NCBI GenBank assembly: GCA_018139225.1
Contig: JAGSNX010000004.1
Span: forward strand, 186,001 to 250,000
Source: Microvirga sp. SRT01
Lineage (GTDB): Bacteria > Pseudomonadota > Alphaproteobacteria > Sphingomonadales > Sphingomonadaceae
Direction of reading: 5' to 3'
Length of the DNA stretch: 64,000 nt
Shown: one piece after another, positions 46,162-55,764 of the stretch
Numbering within the stretch: the first letter of the stretch is position 1
How the letters are laid out: the number at the start of each line of letters is the position of its first letter
Position numbers and translations under genes: made by a program
Notes under the pieces: model-generated
Database searches by the model: none
Told to the model about the DNA's origin: nothing
The model's input: only the letters and a program-made list of their open reading frames with translations

Positions 46162-47426
46162 ACATGTATTCACCCGTCGAGGCCCCGCAGGGTCAGGCGC
46201 GGGACGACCCGTCGCCAGCACACGCCAAGCCACGCTGGCGCAAGCCGGCGCTGCTGCTGCTGCCGGTAGCCGCCGTCGCGCTCGGCTACACGCTGATCGA
46301 CCGCGACGCCCCCGCCGCCGCGGCGCCGCCGCCACCCGCCGTCACGGTCGCCCAGCCGCTGCTGCGCGAGGTCAACGAATGGGACGATTATGTCGGCCGC
46401 TTTGAAGCCAGCCGCAGCGTCGAGGTACGCCCGCGCGTGTCGGGTGCGGTCACCGCGGTCCACTTCACCGACGGCGCGATCGTGCGAAAGGGCCAGTTGC
46501 TCTTCACGATCGATTCCCGCCCCTTCGCCGCCTCGCTCGCCGAAGCGCGAGCCGGTCTGGCGAGCGCACAGAGCGACGTCGCCCTTGCGCGCGCCAATCT
46601 CGACCGCGCCAACCGGCTCGTCGCCGATGATGCGGTGTCGAAGAGCGACGTCGACCAACTCAACGCCCGCCTGCGCGCCGCGACCGCCAGCCTCGCCGCA
46701 GCACAGGCTCGCGTCCGCTCGCGCGCGCTGGACATGGAGTTCACGCAGGTCCGCGCGCCGATCGCCGGCCGCATCTCCGACCGTCGCATCGACGCCGGCA
46801 ACCTGGTCGCCGCGGGCGACTCGAACGGCACGCTGCTAACCACGATCAACGCGCTCGACCCCATCTACTTCACCTTCGACGGCTCGGAAGCGCTGTTCCT
46901 CAAGACCAGACGCGCCGCCGCCTCGGGCGCCGACGTGACGCCGGTCGAGGTCAAGTTGCAGGACGAGGGCGACTATCGCTGGAAGGGTCGCCTCGATTTC
47001 ACCGACAATGGCCTCGACCCGAAATCGGGCACGATCCGAGGCCGCGCAGTGCTCGCCAACCCCGGCCTGTTCCTGACGCCGGGCCTGTTCGGCAACATGC
47101 GCCTCGGCAGCGGCGGCACCACGCGCGCGCTGCTGGTCCCCGACTCCGCCGTCCAGACCGATCAGGCGCGCAAGACGCTGCTGACCGTGGCGCAGGACGG
47201 CTCGGTCGTCGCCAAACCGGTGCAGCTCGGCCCCGTGCTGGGCGGGCTGCGCGTGATTCGCGCCGGCCTGTCGCCGAACGACCGCGTCGTCATCAGCGGC
47301 ACGCAGATGGCGATGCCCGGCACCAAGGTCACCGCCAAGCCCGGCCGTATCGCCCCCACGGCGGATGCCGCGCCGCCCGGCGGCGGCGCTGCGCCGGTTG
47401 CGGGCGAAGTCACCTTCGCCCGGTAA
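46158..47426 (+). CDS. RND efflux periplasmic adaptor (MexE type)
   Basis: A 422-residue membrane-fusion protein. After a membrane anchor (about 30-48) come the lipoyl half-motif VRPRVSGAVTAVHFTDGAIV, a coiled-coil hairpin (~110-180), the second half AGRISDRRIDAGNLV and beta-barrel domains. It links the inner-membrane pump to the outer-membrane channel. EWDDYVGRFEASRSVEV resembles MexE-type adaptors. The start at 46158 follows GAAGGGA; an in-frame ATG at 46089 would add 23 residues. A pair of hairpins separates it from the pump gene. Confidence 0.9.
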   Translation: MNMYSPVEAPQGQARDDPSPAHAKPRWRKPALLLLPVAAVALGYTLIDRDAPAAAAPPPPAVTVAQPLLREVNEWDDYVGRFEASRSVEVRPRVSGAVTAVHFTDGAIVRKGQLLFTIDSRPFAASLAEARAGLASAQSDVALARANLDRANRLVADDAVSKSDVDQLNARLRAATASLAAAQARVRSRALDMEFTQVRAPIAGRISDRRIDAGNLVAAGDSNGTLLTTINALDPIYFTFDGSEALFLKTRRAAASGADVTPVEVKLQDEGDYRWKGRLDFTDNGLDPKSGTIRGRAVLANPGLFLTPGLFGNMRLGSGGTTRALLVPDSAVQTDQARKTLLTVAQDGSVVAKPVQLGPVLGGLRVIRAGLSPNDRVVISGTQMAMPGTKVTAKPGRIAPTADAAPPGGGAAPVAGEVTFAR

Positions 47427-47469
47427 CATCCACTCACCCTCACCCGCGCACATCGCCGGTGAGGGTGAG
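47401..47469 (+). repeat. Back-to-back hairpins between adaptor and pump genes
   Basis: The first stem pairs 47401-47409 with 47414-47422, around a 4-nt loop, and spans the adaptor's last codons. The second pairs 47433-47444 with 47458-47469 (12 bp, perfect, 13-nt loop). Neither is followed by a T-run, so they more likely affect mRNA processing or the ratio of the two proteins than stop transcription. Confidence 0.6.
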
Positions 47470-47513
47470 ACCGACACACCTGTCGAATTCCATCCTCTTC
47501 CGGGGAGCCTGCC

Positions 47514-50500
47514 ATGCGCTTTTCGCGCTTCTTCATCACGCGCCCGATCTTCGCCGCGGTCATCGCGGTCATCATCACGATCGTCGGCGCGATTGCCTAT
47601 TGGGGCCTGCCCGTCTCCCAATATCCCGACATCGTGCCGCCGACGGTGACGGTCACCGCAACCTATCCCGGCGCATCGGCGGAAACTGTCGCGGAGACGG
47701 TCGCCGCGCCGATCGAGCAGGAGATCAACGGCGTCGACAACATGCTCTACCAGAGCAGCCAGTCGACCGGCGACGGCACGGTCACGATCACCGTCACCTT
47801 CAAGCTCGGGACCGATCTCGACGCCGCGCAGGTGCTGGTCCAGAACCGCGTCGCGGTCGCGGTGCCCCGCCTGCCGGAAGAGGTGCAGCGCCTCGGCGTC
47901 GTCACGCGCAAGACGTCGCCCGACTTCCTGATGGTCGTGAACCTCGTCTCGCCCGACCACAGCCTCGATCGCGGCTACATCTCCAATTACGCGCTGACTC
48001 AGGTCCGCGACCGGCTGGCGCGCATCGATGGCGTCGGCGACGTGCGGCTGTTCGGCGCGCGCGACTATGCAATGCGTGTGTGGATCGATCCCGGCCGCGC
48101 CGCCGCGCTCAACCTGACCGCGGGCGACATCGTGTCGGCCCTGCGCGCGCAGAACGTGCAGGTCGCCGCCGGCACGCTCGGCCAGCCGCCTTATGCGAAC
48201 GGCAGCGCGTTCCAGCTCAACGTCGAGACGCAGGGCCGCCTCGTCGATCCGGCGCAGTTCGCTCAGGTCGTGATCCGCACCGATGCGGACGGTCGTCAGG
48301 TCCGCGTCGCCGATGTCGCGCGGGTCGAGCTCGGCGCGGCCGATTACGGCTCCAACACCTATCTGTCGGGCGAGCCGACCGTCATCGCCGCCGTCTTCCA
48401 GCGCCCCGGATCGAACGCGCTCGCCGCCGCCGAAGCGGTCAGCGCCGAGATGAACGCGATGGCGAAGGACTTCCCCAAGGGGCTGGAATACCGCGTCATC
48501 TACAACCCGACCGAGTTCATCGCCCAGTCGATCGACGCGGTGAAGCATACCCTCGTTGAGGCGATGATCCTCGTCGTGCTCGTCATCCTTGTCTTCCTGC
48601 AGAAATGGCGCGCGGCGATCATCCCGATCGTGGCCATTCCCGTTTCGCTGATCGGCACCTTCGCGGTGCTGGCGGCGCTCGGCTACAGCCTCAACAACCT
48701 GTCACTGTTCGGACTGGTGCTGGCGATCGGCATCGTCGTCGACGACGCGATCGTCGTGGTCGAGAATGTCGAGCGCAACCTGGAGCGCGGGTTGACCCCG
48801 CTGGAGGCGGCACGCACGTCGATGGACGAGGTGTCGGGCGCGCTGGTTGCGATCGTGCTGGTGCTGTGCGCGGTGTTCGTGCCCACGCTGTTCCTCACCG
48901 GCCTGTCCGGCGCGTTCTACCGCCAGTTCGCGGTGACGATCTCGACGGCGACGATCATCTCGCTGCTGCTGTCGCTGACGCTGTCGCCGGCGCTCGCCGC
49001 GATGCTGCTCAAGGCGCACGTCCATGCAGAAAACGGCAATCGCCTGACCCGCACCGTCCGCCGCGCGGGCGATGCGTTCAACCGCGGCTTCGAACGGATG
49101 AGCGCCCGCTACGCCGCGCTCACCGCCGCGCTCGTCGCCCGTCCCAAGCGGATGATGACCGTCTATCTCGGCCTGATCGCCGCTACCGGTGCGCTGTTCT
49201 GGGCGACGCCGTCGGGCTTCATCCCGGCGCAGGATCAGGGTTACTTCCTGACCGTCGTCCAGCTTCCCTCCGGCGCCTCGGTGGAGCGCACCGACGCTGT
49301 CGTGCAAAAGGTCGCCAAGCGCATCCTGCCACTGGCCGGCGTCAAGGGCGCGGTGATGCTCGCGGGCTTCGACGGTCCGTCGCAAACGCTCGCCCCCAAT
49401 GCCGCCGCCGCCTACATCCCGTTGAAATCGTTCGAGGACCGTCAGGCGCTCGGCGTCACCCTCGCCAGCATCATGGCGGAAGCCCGCAAGGTCACCGCGG
49501 ACATCGACGAGGCGCGTATCCTCGTCATCCCGCCGCCGCTCATCCAGGGTATCGGGTCGGCCGGCGGCTATCGCCTGATCGTGCAGGACAAGAACGGCGG
49601 CAGCTACCAGAAGCTGGGCGAGGAGACGGGCAAGCTGCTCGCCAAGGCGAACCAGACCGAGGGGCTGGCGCAGGTCTTCACCTTCTTCGACAGCGCCACG
49701 CCGCGTATCTTCGCCGACATCGACCGCGCCAAGGCCGACATGCTCGGCGTCCCCCCGGAACGCGTGTTCGAGGCGTTGCAGGTCTATCTCGGCTCGGCCT
49801 TCGTCAACGACTTCAACCTGCTGGGTCGCACCTACCGCGTCACCGCGCAGGCCGACGCCCCGTTCCGCGCGACCACGGCGGACATCGCCAACCTGAAGAC
49901 GCGGTCGAACAGCGGCGCGATGGTGCCGATCGGATCAGTGTCGACCTTCCGCGACAAGACCGGGCCGTACCGCGTCACCCGCTACAACCTCTTTCCCGCG
50001 GTCGAGGTCGATGGCGACACCGCGCCCGGCTATTCCTCCGGCCGATCGCTGGTGACGATGGAAAAGGTCGCGGCCGAGACGCTGCCGGCGGGCTACGGCA
50101 CCGAATGGACCGGCATCGCCTTCCAGCAGAAGGCGGCGGGCAGCACGGCGGCGATCGTCTTTGCGCTGGCGGTGGTGTTCGTCTTCCTCGTGCTGGCGGC
50201 GCAGTATGAAAGCCTCGTGCTGCCGCTGTCGATCATCCTGATCGTGCCGATGTGCCTGCTCGCGGCGATGATCGGCGTGAACCTGCGCGGCATGGACAAC
50301 AACGTCCTGACCCAGATCGGCCTGGTCGTACTGATCGCGCTCGCCGCGAAGAACGCCATCCTCGTCGTCGAATTCGCCAAGCAGGCGGAGGAACAGGACG
50401 GCCTGTCCCCGGTCGAAGCCGCGGTGCGCGCGGCGCAGGACCGATTGCGGCCGATCCTGATGACCAGCTTCGCGTTCATCCTCGGCGCGGTGCCGCTGCT

Positions 50501-50693
50501 GATCGCGAAGGGTGCCGGTGCCGAGCTTCGGCAGGCGCTGGGTACCGCGGTGTTCTTCGGCATGATCGGCGTCACCGGGTTCGGCCTGTTGTTCACGCCC
50601 ACCTTCTACGTCGTGTGCCGCGCGCTGGGCGATCGTCTCGCCCGCCGCCGGCACGCCGCCAGCCCCGCGCCCCACGCGCTGCCGGCGGAATAA
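47514..50693 (+). CDS. RND efflux transporter (MexF type)
   Basis: A 1059-residue inner-membrane multidrug pump of the HAE1 family. The first helix follows FFITRPIFAAVIAVI; two large periplasmic loops flank 12 helices. The proton-relay Asp pair lies in GIVVDDAIVVVENVER (helix 4), and AAKNAILVVEFAKQ marks helix 10. It works as a trimer with the adaptor and outer-membrane channel encoded on either side. The substrate range is unknown. It appears intact. The start at 47514 gives the standard N-terminus MRFSRFFI. Confidence 0.95.
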   Translation: MRFSRFFITRPIFAAVIAVIITIVGAIAYWGLPVSQYPDIVPPTVTVTATYPGASAETVAETVAAPIEQEINGVDNMLYQSSQSTGDGTVTITVTFKLGTDLDAAQVLVQNRVAVAVPRLPEEVQRLGVVTRKTSPDFLMVVNLVSPDHSLDRGYISNYALTQVRDRLARIDGVGDVRLFGARDYAMRVWIDPGRAAALNLTAGDIVSALRAQNVQVAAGTLGQPPYANGSAFQLNVETQGRLVDPAQFAQVVIRTDADGRQVRVADVARVELGAADYGSNTYLSGEPTVIAAVFQRPGSNALAAAEAVSAEMNAMAKDFPKGLEYRVIYNPTEFIAQSIDAVKHTLVEAMILVVLVILVFLQKWRAAIIPIVAIPVSLIGTFAVLAALGYSLNNLSLFGLVLAIGIVVDDAIVVVENVERNLERGLTPLEAARTSMDEVSGALVAIVLVLCAVFVPTLFLTGLSGAFYRQFAVTISTATIISLLLSLTLSPALAAMLLKAHVHAENGNRLTRTVRRAGDAFNRGFERMSARYAALTAALVARPKRMMTVYLGLIAATGALFWATPSGFIPAQDQGYFLTVVQLPSGASVERTDAVVQKVAKRILPLAGVKGAVMLAGFDGPSQTLAPNAAAAYIPLKSFEDRQALGVTLASIMAEARKVTADIDEARILVIPPPLIQGIGSAGGYRLIVQDKNGGSYQKLGEETGKLLAKANQTEGLAQVFTFFDSATPRIFADIDRAKADMLGVPPERVFEALQVYLGSAFVNDFNLLGRTYRVTAQADAPFRATTADIANLKTRSNSGAMVPIGSVSTFRDKTGPYRVTRYNLFPAVEVDGDTAPGYSSGRSLVTMEKVAAETLPAGYGTEWTGIAFQQKAAGSTAAIVFALAVVFVFLVLAAQYESLVLPLSIILIVPMCLLAAMIGVNLRGMDNNVLTQIGLVVLIALAAKNAILVVEFAKQAEEQDGLSPVEAAVRAAQDRLRPILMTSFAFILGAVPLLIAKGAGAELRQALGTAVFFGMIGVTGFGLLFTPTFYVVCRALGDRLARRRHAASPAPHALPAE

Positions 50694-50704
50694 GGAGCAA
50701 AACC

Positions 50705-52111
50705 ATGCGTGCCATCCTCGCCACCGTTTCCGCACTGGCCACAGCACTGGCCCTCGCCGCCTGCGCGACCGGCCCAGACTATGTCGCCCCGCAGACGCCC
50801 GTCGCCGCGGCAGGGCCGTTCCTGTCGACCAGCACCGCGGTCGACCCGACCGCCCCCGCCAGCCAACGCTGGTGGCAACTCTACAGCGACCCCGTCCTCG
50901 ACGGCCTCGTCACCGACGCGCTCGGGGCGAACACCGACCTGCGTGTCGCCGCCGCCCGCCTCGCCCGTGCCCGCGCGTCGCTGCGGGAGGTTCGCGGCGC
51001 CCGCCAGCCGCAGGGCAACGTCAGCGCCAGCGGCAATTACGGCCGCGTGTCCGAAATCCAGACCATCCCCGGCGTCGATCGCGAAGGCTGGCGCGTCGAT
51101 GGCGGCCTCAACGTCTCGTACGAAGTCGACCTGTTCGGCCGCATCAGCCGCAACGTCGAGGCGGCGCGCGGCGATGTCGGCGCGGCGCAGGCGGACCTCG
51201 ACGCGGTGCGCGTCTCGATTGCCGCCGAGACCGCCCGCGCCTATGCCGACGCCGCCTCCGCCGCCGAACGCATCGCCGTGGCGGAGCGGATCGTCGCGCT
51301 GATCGACCGTTCGCTCGGCGTCACGTCGAACCGCGCCAAGGTCGGCCTGACCACCGGTCTCGACACCGCCCGCATCGCCGCGTTGCGCGACCAGCGCCTC
51401 GCCGACATCCCCGCGATTCGGGCGCAGCGCCAGGCGGCGTTGTTCCGGCTCGCGACGCTGACCGGCCGCGCGCCCGCCGACCTGCCGCCGATCGCCGCCG
51501 CCCGCACGACGACGCTGCGGCTCGATCGTCCCATCCCGATCGGCGACGGCGCGCAACTGCTCGCCCGCCGCCCCGACGTGCGCGCCGCCGAACGCCGCCT
51601 CGCCGCCGCCACCGCACGGATCGGCGTCGCCACCGCCGACCTGTATCCGAAGATCAGCCTCGGCGGCTCGATCGGCCAGACCAGCGCTGGCCTTGGCGAC
51701 CTGTTCGGCGGCGGTCCGTTGCGCTGGCTGCTCGGCCCGCTCATCAACTGGAACGTCAACCCGACCAGGGCGCGCGCGCGCATCGCCGGCGCGGAGGCGG
51801 ACACGCAGGCCGCGCTTGCGACCTTCGACGGCACGGTGTTGCAGGCGCTGGAGGAAAGCGAGACCGCGCTGTCGGCCTACGCCAACGCGCTGCAACGCCG
51901 CACCGCCCTGCAATCCGCGCGCGATCAGGCTGCCGCCGCCGCACGCATCACCCGCGCGCAGCAGCGTGAGGGCCAGATCGACAGCCTCGTCGCGCTCGAC
52001 GCCGAACGCACGCTGGCCGACACGGAGGCGACGCTCGCGCTCGCCGACGCACAGATCGCCACCGCGCAGGTCGACGTCTTCCGTGCGCTCGGCGGCGGTT
52101 GGGGCGCCTGA
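50705..52111 (+). CDS. Outer-membrane efflux lipoprotein (OprN/NodT type)
   Basis: A 468-residue TolC-like channel. A lipobox (ALALAAC, Cys20) and the N-terminal CATGPDY mark the NodT/OprM class; two OEP repeats follow, with YEVDLFGRI in the first and LARRPDVRAAERRLAAA in the second. It forms the exit duct of the tripartite pump. AAGGAG lies 7 nt before the ATG, and the pump gene stops 11 nt upstream, so the three genes make one operon. Confidence 0.94.
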   Translation: MRAILATVSALATALALAACATGPDYVAPQTPVAAAGPFLSTSTAVDPTAPASQRWWQLYSDPVLDGLVTDALGANTDLRVAAARLARARASLREVRGARQPQGNVSASGNYGRVSEIQTIPGVDREGWRVDGGLNVSYEVDLFGRISRNVEAARGDVGAAQADLDAVRVSIAAETARAYADAASAAERIAVAERIVALIDRSLGVTSNRAKVGLTTGLDTARIAALRDQRLADIPAIRAQRQAALFRLATLTGRAPADLPPIAAARTTTLRLDRPIPIGDGAQLLARRPDVRAAERRLAAATARIGVATADLYPKISLGGSIGQTSAGLGDLFGGGPLRWLLGPLINWNVNPTRARARIAGAEADTQAALATFDGTVLQALEESETALSAYANALQRRTALQSARDQAAAAARITRAQQREGQIDSLVALDAERTLADTEATLALADAQIATAQVDVFRALGGGWGA

Positions 52112-52190
52112 GAACGCACGACCCCCCTTGCGCCAAGTCCCGTGTTCCCCGCATGAAAGCGCAAATGCTATAGGATTGGGGAGAGTGCCG

Positions 52191-53096
52191 ATGCGCCGTG
52201 TGATCCTGTCGGCCTGCCTGTTGCTCGCCGCTCCCGTCGTGGCGCAGACCTTCACCGCGCAGGACCCCGCGCCGGAGTCGCCCGCGACCTACACCGCGGT
52301 GCCGCTCTGGCCGCAGGGAGCACCCGGCGCGGCGAAGCGTCGCGGGCAAGCGGAAGTCGGGCGCGATTACTGGGTGCGCAACATCCACGACCCGTCGCTG
52401 CTCGTCTTCCCCGCTGCGGCGAAGAACCGCAACGGCGCGTCGGTCGTCATCATGCCCGGCGGCGGACACAAGCTGCTGGTCTGGACCAACGAGGGCACGA
52501 AGGTCGCAACCGCGCTCAACCGCATGGGCATCACCGCGTTCGTCCTGAAATACCGGTTGGGGAACGAGCCCGGGTCGCCCTATTCGGTGGACGGCGATGC
52601 CGCCGACGACGCCCGCCGCGCGATCCGCTGGGTGCGCGCGCATGCCGCCGATTACGGCATCGACCCCGCCCGCGTCGGCGCGATGGGCTTTTCGGCGGGT
52701 GGCGAGCTGGTGTCGCTGATCGCCGACAACCCGACTCCCGCCGGCCGCCCCGTCGTCGATGCGATCGACCGGCTGTCGGGCCGCCCCGATTTTCAGGTCC
52801 TCGTCTTCCCCGGCCCGCGCGGCATTCCGGCGAAGGCCATCGCCAGCGCCCCGCCCGCCTTCCTCGTCGCGGGCAGTCTCGACGCATGCTGCGCCGCGCC
52901 GTCCGTGGCGCTTTACGAACAGCTGCGAAAAGCCGGAGTGTCGGCGGAACTGCACATGTACGCGGACAGCGATCACGCCTTCAATCTGGACGAGTCGCCG
53001 CGCATCTCGATCCTGCATTGGCCCGACCGCCTGTACGACTGGCTCTCGGACGGCGGCTGGCTCTCCCCCCGGCCCCTCGGCAAAGCGGCACGATGA
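52191..53096 (+). CDS. Secreted alpha/beta hydrolase (acyl esterase-like)
   Basis: A 301-residue protein with a signal peptide (1-19). The oxyanion loop MPGGGHK (88-94) and the nucleophile Ser168 in GFSAGGELV are clear; the Asp and His are likely in VAGSLDACC and YADSDHAFN. Its class often includes acetyl-xylan esterases. GGGGAGAG lies 7 nt before the ATG, and a TATAGG hexamer near 52170 may be the -10. It ends in an ATGA overlap with the CE15 gene, so the two are coupled and may deacylate the same glycan (inference). Confidence 0.83.
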   Translation: MRRVILSACLLLAAPVVAQTFTAQDPAPESPATYTAVPLWPQGAPGAAKRRGQAEVGRDYWVRNIHDPSLLVFPAAAKNRNGASVVIMPGGGHKLLVWTNEGTKVATALNRMGITAFVLKYRLGNEPGSPYSVDGDAADDARRAIRWVRAHAADYGIDPARVGAMGFSAGGELVSLIADNPTPAGRPVVDAIDRLSGRPDFQVLVFPGPRGIPAKAIASAPPAFLVAGSLDACCAAPSVALYEQLRKAGVSAELHMYADSDHAFNLDESPRISILHWPDRLYDWLSDGGWLSPRPLGKAAR

Positions 53097-54571
53097 TGCT
53101 GCGGTCACTCTTATCGTTCTCGCTCGTTGCGGTCGCGACCGCCGGCGTCGCGCAGAACCCCGCCGCCGACGCGGATCGCGCGGCGATGATGCGGGCGCTG
53201 GGCATCACCGCACTGATCCCCGGCGCGAACGGCGACCCGAAAGCACCGGATGCCGCCAGCACCGACGAAGCGACCGCCAACCCCTATCCGCTGCCCGACG
53301 CGTTGCGGACGACGGACGGTCGCCCGGTCCGCACCGCTGCGCAGTGGCGCGACGTCCAGCGCCCCGCCATCGCCGCGATCTACGAGCGCGAGGTGTATGG
53401 CCGGGTGCCCGCCGACCTGCCGCCGGTCCGCTGGCACGTCGATGCCAGCGATGCGGAGACGATCGGCTTCGGCCGCGCCGTCACTGCGCGTCGCCTGATC
53501 GGGGAGGTTGCAGATCCGCGCCCCGGCATGCCGCCGGTCCGACTGCGGATGCTGGTCGTGCTGCCCGCCCGCGCGACAGCCAAGGTGCCGGTACTGATGA
53601 TGTTCGGCCCCGCCGCCTTCCCCGCCCCGTCGCAGCCCACGGCGGACGAAAGCGAGCGGATCGACGCCGCGCTCAAGGCGCTGCTCGCCGAGCGCGATCC
53701 GGCCCTCAAGCCCATCTTCGCCCGTCATCAGGCGCACATGCTCGCCGGACCCGCGGCGCCGCGCCGCTTCGACCCGACCCCGTCCGTCCCAGAACAGATC
53801 ATCGCCGCCGGCTGGGGCTATGCGATGATCGACCCGCTGAGCGCGCAGGCCGACGACGGCTCCGGGTTGCGATCGGGCATCATCGGCCTAGCGAACGGCG
53901 GTGCCCCGCGCCGGCCCGACCAGTGGGGCGCGCTGCGGGCGTGGGCGTGGGCGGCGAGTCGCGGCTTCGACTGGCTGGCGACCGACCCCGCCGTCGACGC
54001 GACCCGCATCGGGATCGAGGGCGTGTCGCGCTACGGCAAGGCGGCGCTGGTGACGATGGCGTTCGACCCGCGGTTCGCCGTCGCGCTGCTGGGATCATCC
54101 GGCAAGGGCGGGACGACGCCGCTGCGCCGGCATTTCGGGGAGGAGGTCGGCAATCTCGCCACCGGCGAATACCACTGGATGGCCGGCAACTTCCTGAAAT
54201 ACGACACGAAGGGCGTGTCGCCCCCGCAGCTGGATGCCAGTGCGCTCCCGGTCGACGCCAACGGCCTGATCGCCCTGTGTGCACCGCGCCCGGTCTATGT
54301 CAGCTACGGCATCCCCGCCGCCGGCGACGCGCCGTGGCTGGACCAGCGCGGTAGCTGGATGGCGACGGTCGATGCCAGCCGCGTCTACCGCCTCCTCGGT
54401 GCGAGCGGTGTCGCGGACGGCGATTACCGCAATATGCCGATGCCCGCCGTCCTGGAAGCAAGGGACGCAGGCGAACTCGCGTGGCGGCAGCACGACGGCG
54501 GCCACACCGACGCGCCCAACATCCCGCATTTCCTGACCTGGGCCGACCGTGTGCTGAAGCGGGTGCGGTAG
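53093..54571 (+). CDS. CE15 glucuronoyl esterase
   Basis: A 492-residue secreted esterase (signal peptide about 1-20). The CE15 signature G-x-S-R-x-G-K is present as GVSRYGKAAL (Ser312 nucleophile). The late QHDGGHTDAPN supplies the His. Such enzymes cleave the ester between 4-O-methyl-glucuronic acid of xylan and lignin alcohols. The motif has Val where fungal enzymes have Cys, as is common in bacterial members. It is coupled to the upstream hydrolase; a GH43 gene converges on it 5 nt away. Confidence 0.88.
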   Translation: MMLRSLLSFSLVAVATAGVAQNPAADADRAAMMRALGITALIPGANGDPKAPDAASTDEATANPYPLPDALRTTDGRPVRTAAQWRDVQRPAIAAIYEREVYGRVPADLPPVRWHVDASDAETIGFGRAVTARRLIGEVADPRPGMPPVRLRMLVVLPARATAKVPVLMMFGPAAFPAPSQPTADESERIDAALKALLAERDPALKPIFARHQAHMLAGPAAPRRFDPTPSVPEQIIAAGWGYAMIDPLSAQADDGSGLRSGIIGLANGGAPRRPDQWGALRAWAWAASRGFDWLATDPAVDATRIGIEGVSRYGKAALVTMAFDPRFAVALLGSSGKGGTTPLRRHFGEEVGNLATGEYHWMAGNFLKYDTKGVSPPQLDASALPVDANGLIALCAPRPVYVSYGIPAAGDAPWLDQRGSWMATVDASRVYRLLGASGVADGDYRNMPMPAVLEARDAGELAWRQHDGGHTDAPNIPHFLTWADRVLKRVR

Positions 54572-54576
54572 CGCGA

Positions 54577-55590
54577 TTATCTCGCTCTGTCCGCCGGCGC
54601 GGTCACGCCGGCATCGGTCTGCACCACCGGGATCATCGTACCATCGGGGTTGTAGCGGAGATGCTCCACCGTCACGGCGCGCCGGCCGATCGATCCGTTC
54701 AGGTCGCCGATCGCCAGCGTGGCATTGTGCAGGAACAGGTACCAGTTGCGCTTATACTCGACGATGCCGGGGTGGATCGTGAAGCTGTACTTGCCCGATC
54801 CGGTCAGCTCACCGCGATACGTCCACGGCCCGTTGATCGACGGCGCAGTCGAATAGGACACGCGCTCGTCCCGGTGCGTCTTCCGGTCGAGCGAGGCGTA
54901 GGTCAGGTAATACATCTTGCCGCGCTTGTGCAGCCACGGGCCCTCCTCGAAATGCGGCGGCGTGATCTCGCGGATCGGTCCGTCGATCTCGATCATGTTG
55001 GGCTTCAGCCTGGCGATGTAGCATTGCCGGTTGCCCCACGCGATCCACGTCGTTCCGTCGTCGTCGGTGAAGACGGTGGGGTCGATATCCTCCCAGCTAT
55101 GCGTGCCCTTCGGCGTCATTGCGTTGGTGACGAGCGCCGATCCCTTGGCATCGACGAACGGCCCCGTCGGCTTGTCCGATACGGCCACCGCGATCGCCTT
55201 GCCCGAATGCGTCGCGTCATGCTCGACCGCCGCGTAGAACCAGTATCTGCCGTTCTTGAAGATCGTCTGCGAGGCCCAGGCATCCTGCTTCGCCCACTTG
55301 AAATCCTTGACCTTCATGATCGGGCCGTGGTCGGTCCAGTGCTTCATGTCCGTCGTCGAATAGACCAGCCATTCGCGCATGTTGAACATCTCGTCGCGCT
55401 GCGCCTCGTCATGGCCGACATACAAATACAGGCGATCGCCGACGACCAGCGGGGCCGGATCGGCGGTGAACTTGTCGCGGATGATCGGGTTGGATCCGGG
55501 CTGCGACGGATGCTGATCCGCAGGTGCGGCGGCGATCGGCGACGATGCCAGCAGGAGCATGGCAAGCAGGCGGGACGGGTTCACGGGCAT
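54577..55590 (-). CDS. GH43 xylosidase/arabinofuranosidase-like enzyme
   Basis: A 337-residue secreted GH43 (signal peptide about 1-22). NPIIRDKFTADPAPLVV contains the catalytic base Asp; WEDIDPTVFTDDD and HFEEGPWLH contain the pKa Asp and the acid Glu. YLYVGHDEA near the N-terminus and GKYSFTIHPGIV match the GH43 branch annotated as beta-xylosidase/arabinofuranosidase. It is divergent from the MFS gene and convergent with CE15. Substrate inferred as arabinoxylan side chains. Confidence 0.85.
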   Translation of the reverse strand: MPVNPSRLLAMLLLASSPIAAAPADQHPSQPGSNPIIRDKFTADPAPLVVGDRLYLYVGHDEAQRDEMFNMREWLVYSTTDMKHWTDHGPIMKVKDFKWAKQDAWASQTIFKNGRYWFYAAVEHDATHSGKAIAVAVSDKPTGPFVDAKGSALVTNAMTPKGTHSWEDIDPTVFTDDDGTTWIAWGNRQCYIARLKPNMIEIDGPIREITPPHFEEGPWLHKRGKMYYLTYASLDRKTHRDERVSYSTAPSINGPWTYRGELTGSGKYSFTIHPGIVEYKRNWYLFLHNATLAIGDLNGSIGRRAVTVEHLRYNPDGTMIPVVQTDAGVTAPADRAR

Positions 55591-55696
55591 CTTCTCCTTA
55601 CGACGTTCTCGGCAGCACCGGCTTCACCGATCCGTAGCGGGATTCGCTGCGGAAGTTGAGCCGGCGACGCGGTGCCGATGCGGGTCTTTACGCCTG

Positions 55697-55727
55697 CCTA
55701 TATCGCAGCTATCGTCGATCATATAGG
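55697..55727. promoter_or_regulatory. Inverted repeat CCTATAT-N17-ATATAGG ahead of the MFS gene
   Basis: Perfect 7-bp arms at 55697-55703 and 55721-55727 lie in the 174-nt gap between divergent GH43 and MFS genes. The arms are AT-rich, so they may simply be -10-like elements. Still, the position suits a shared operator. Confidence 0.3.
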
Positions 55728-55764
55728 ATATTATGCGGGATTACCGCAGATCGGGGAGAGGGCC

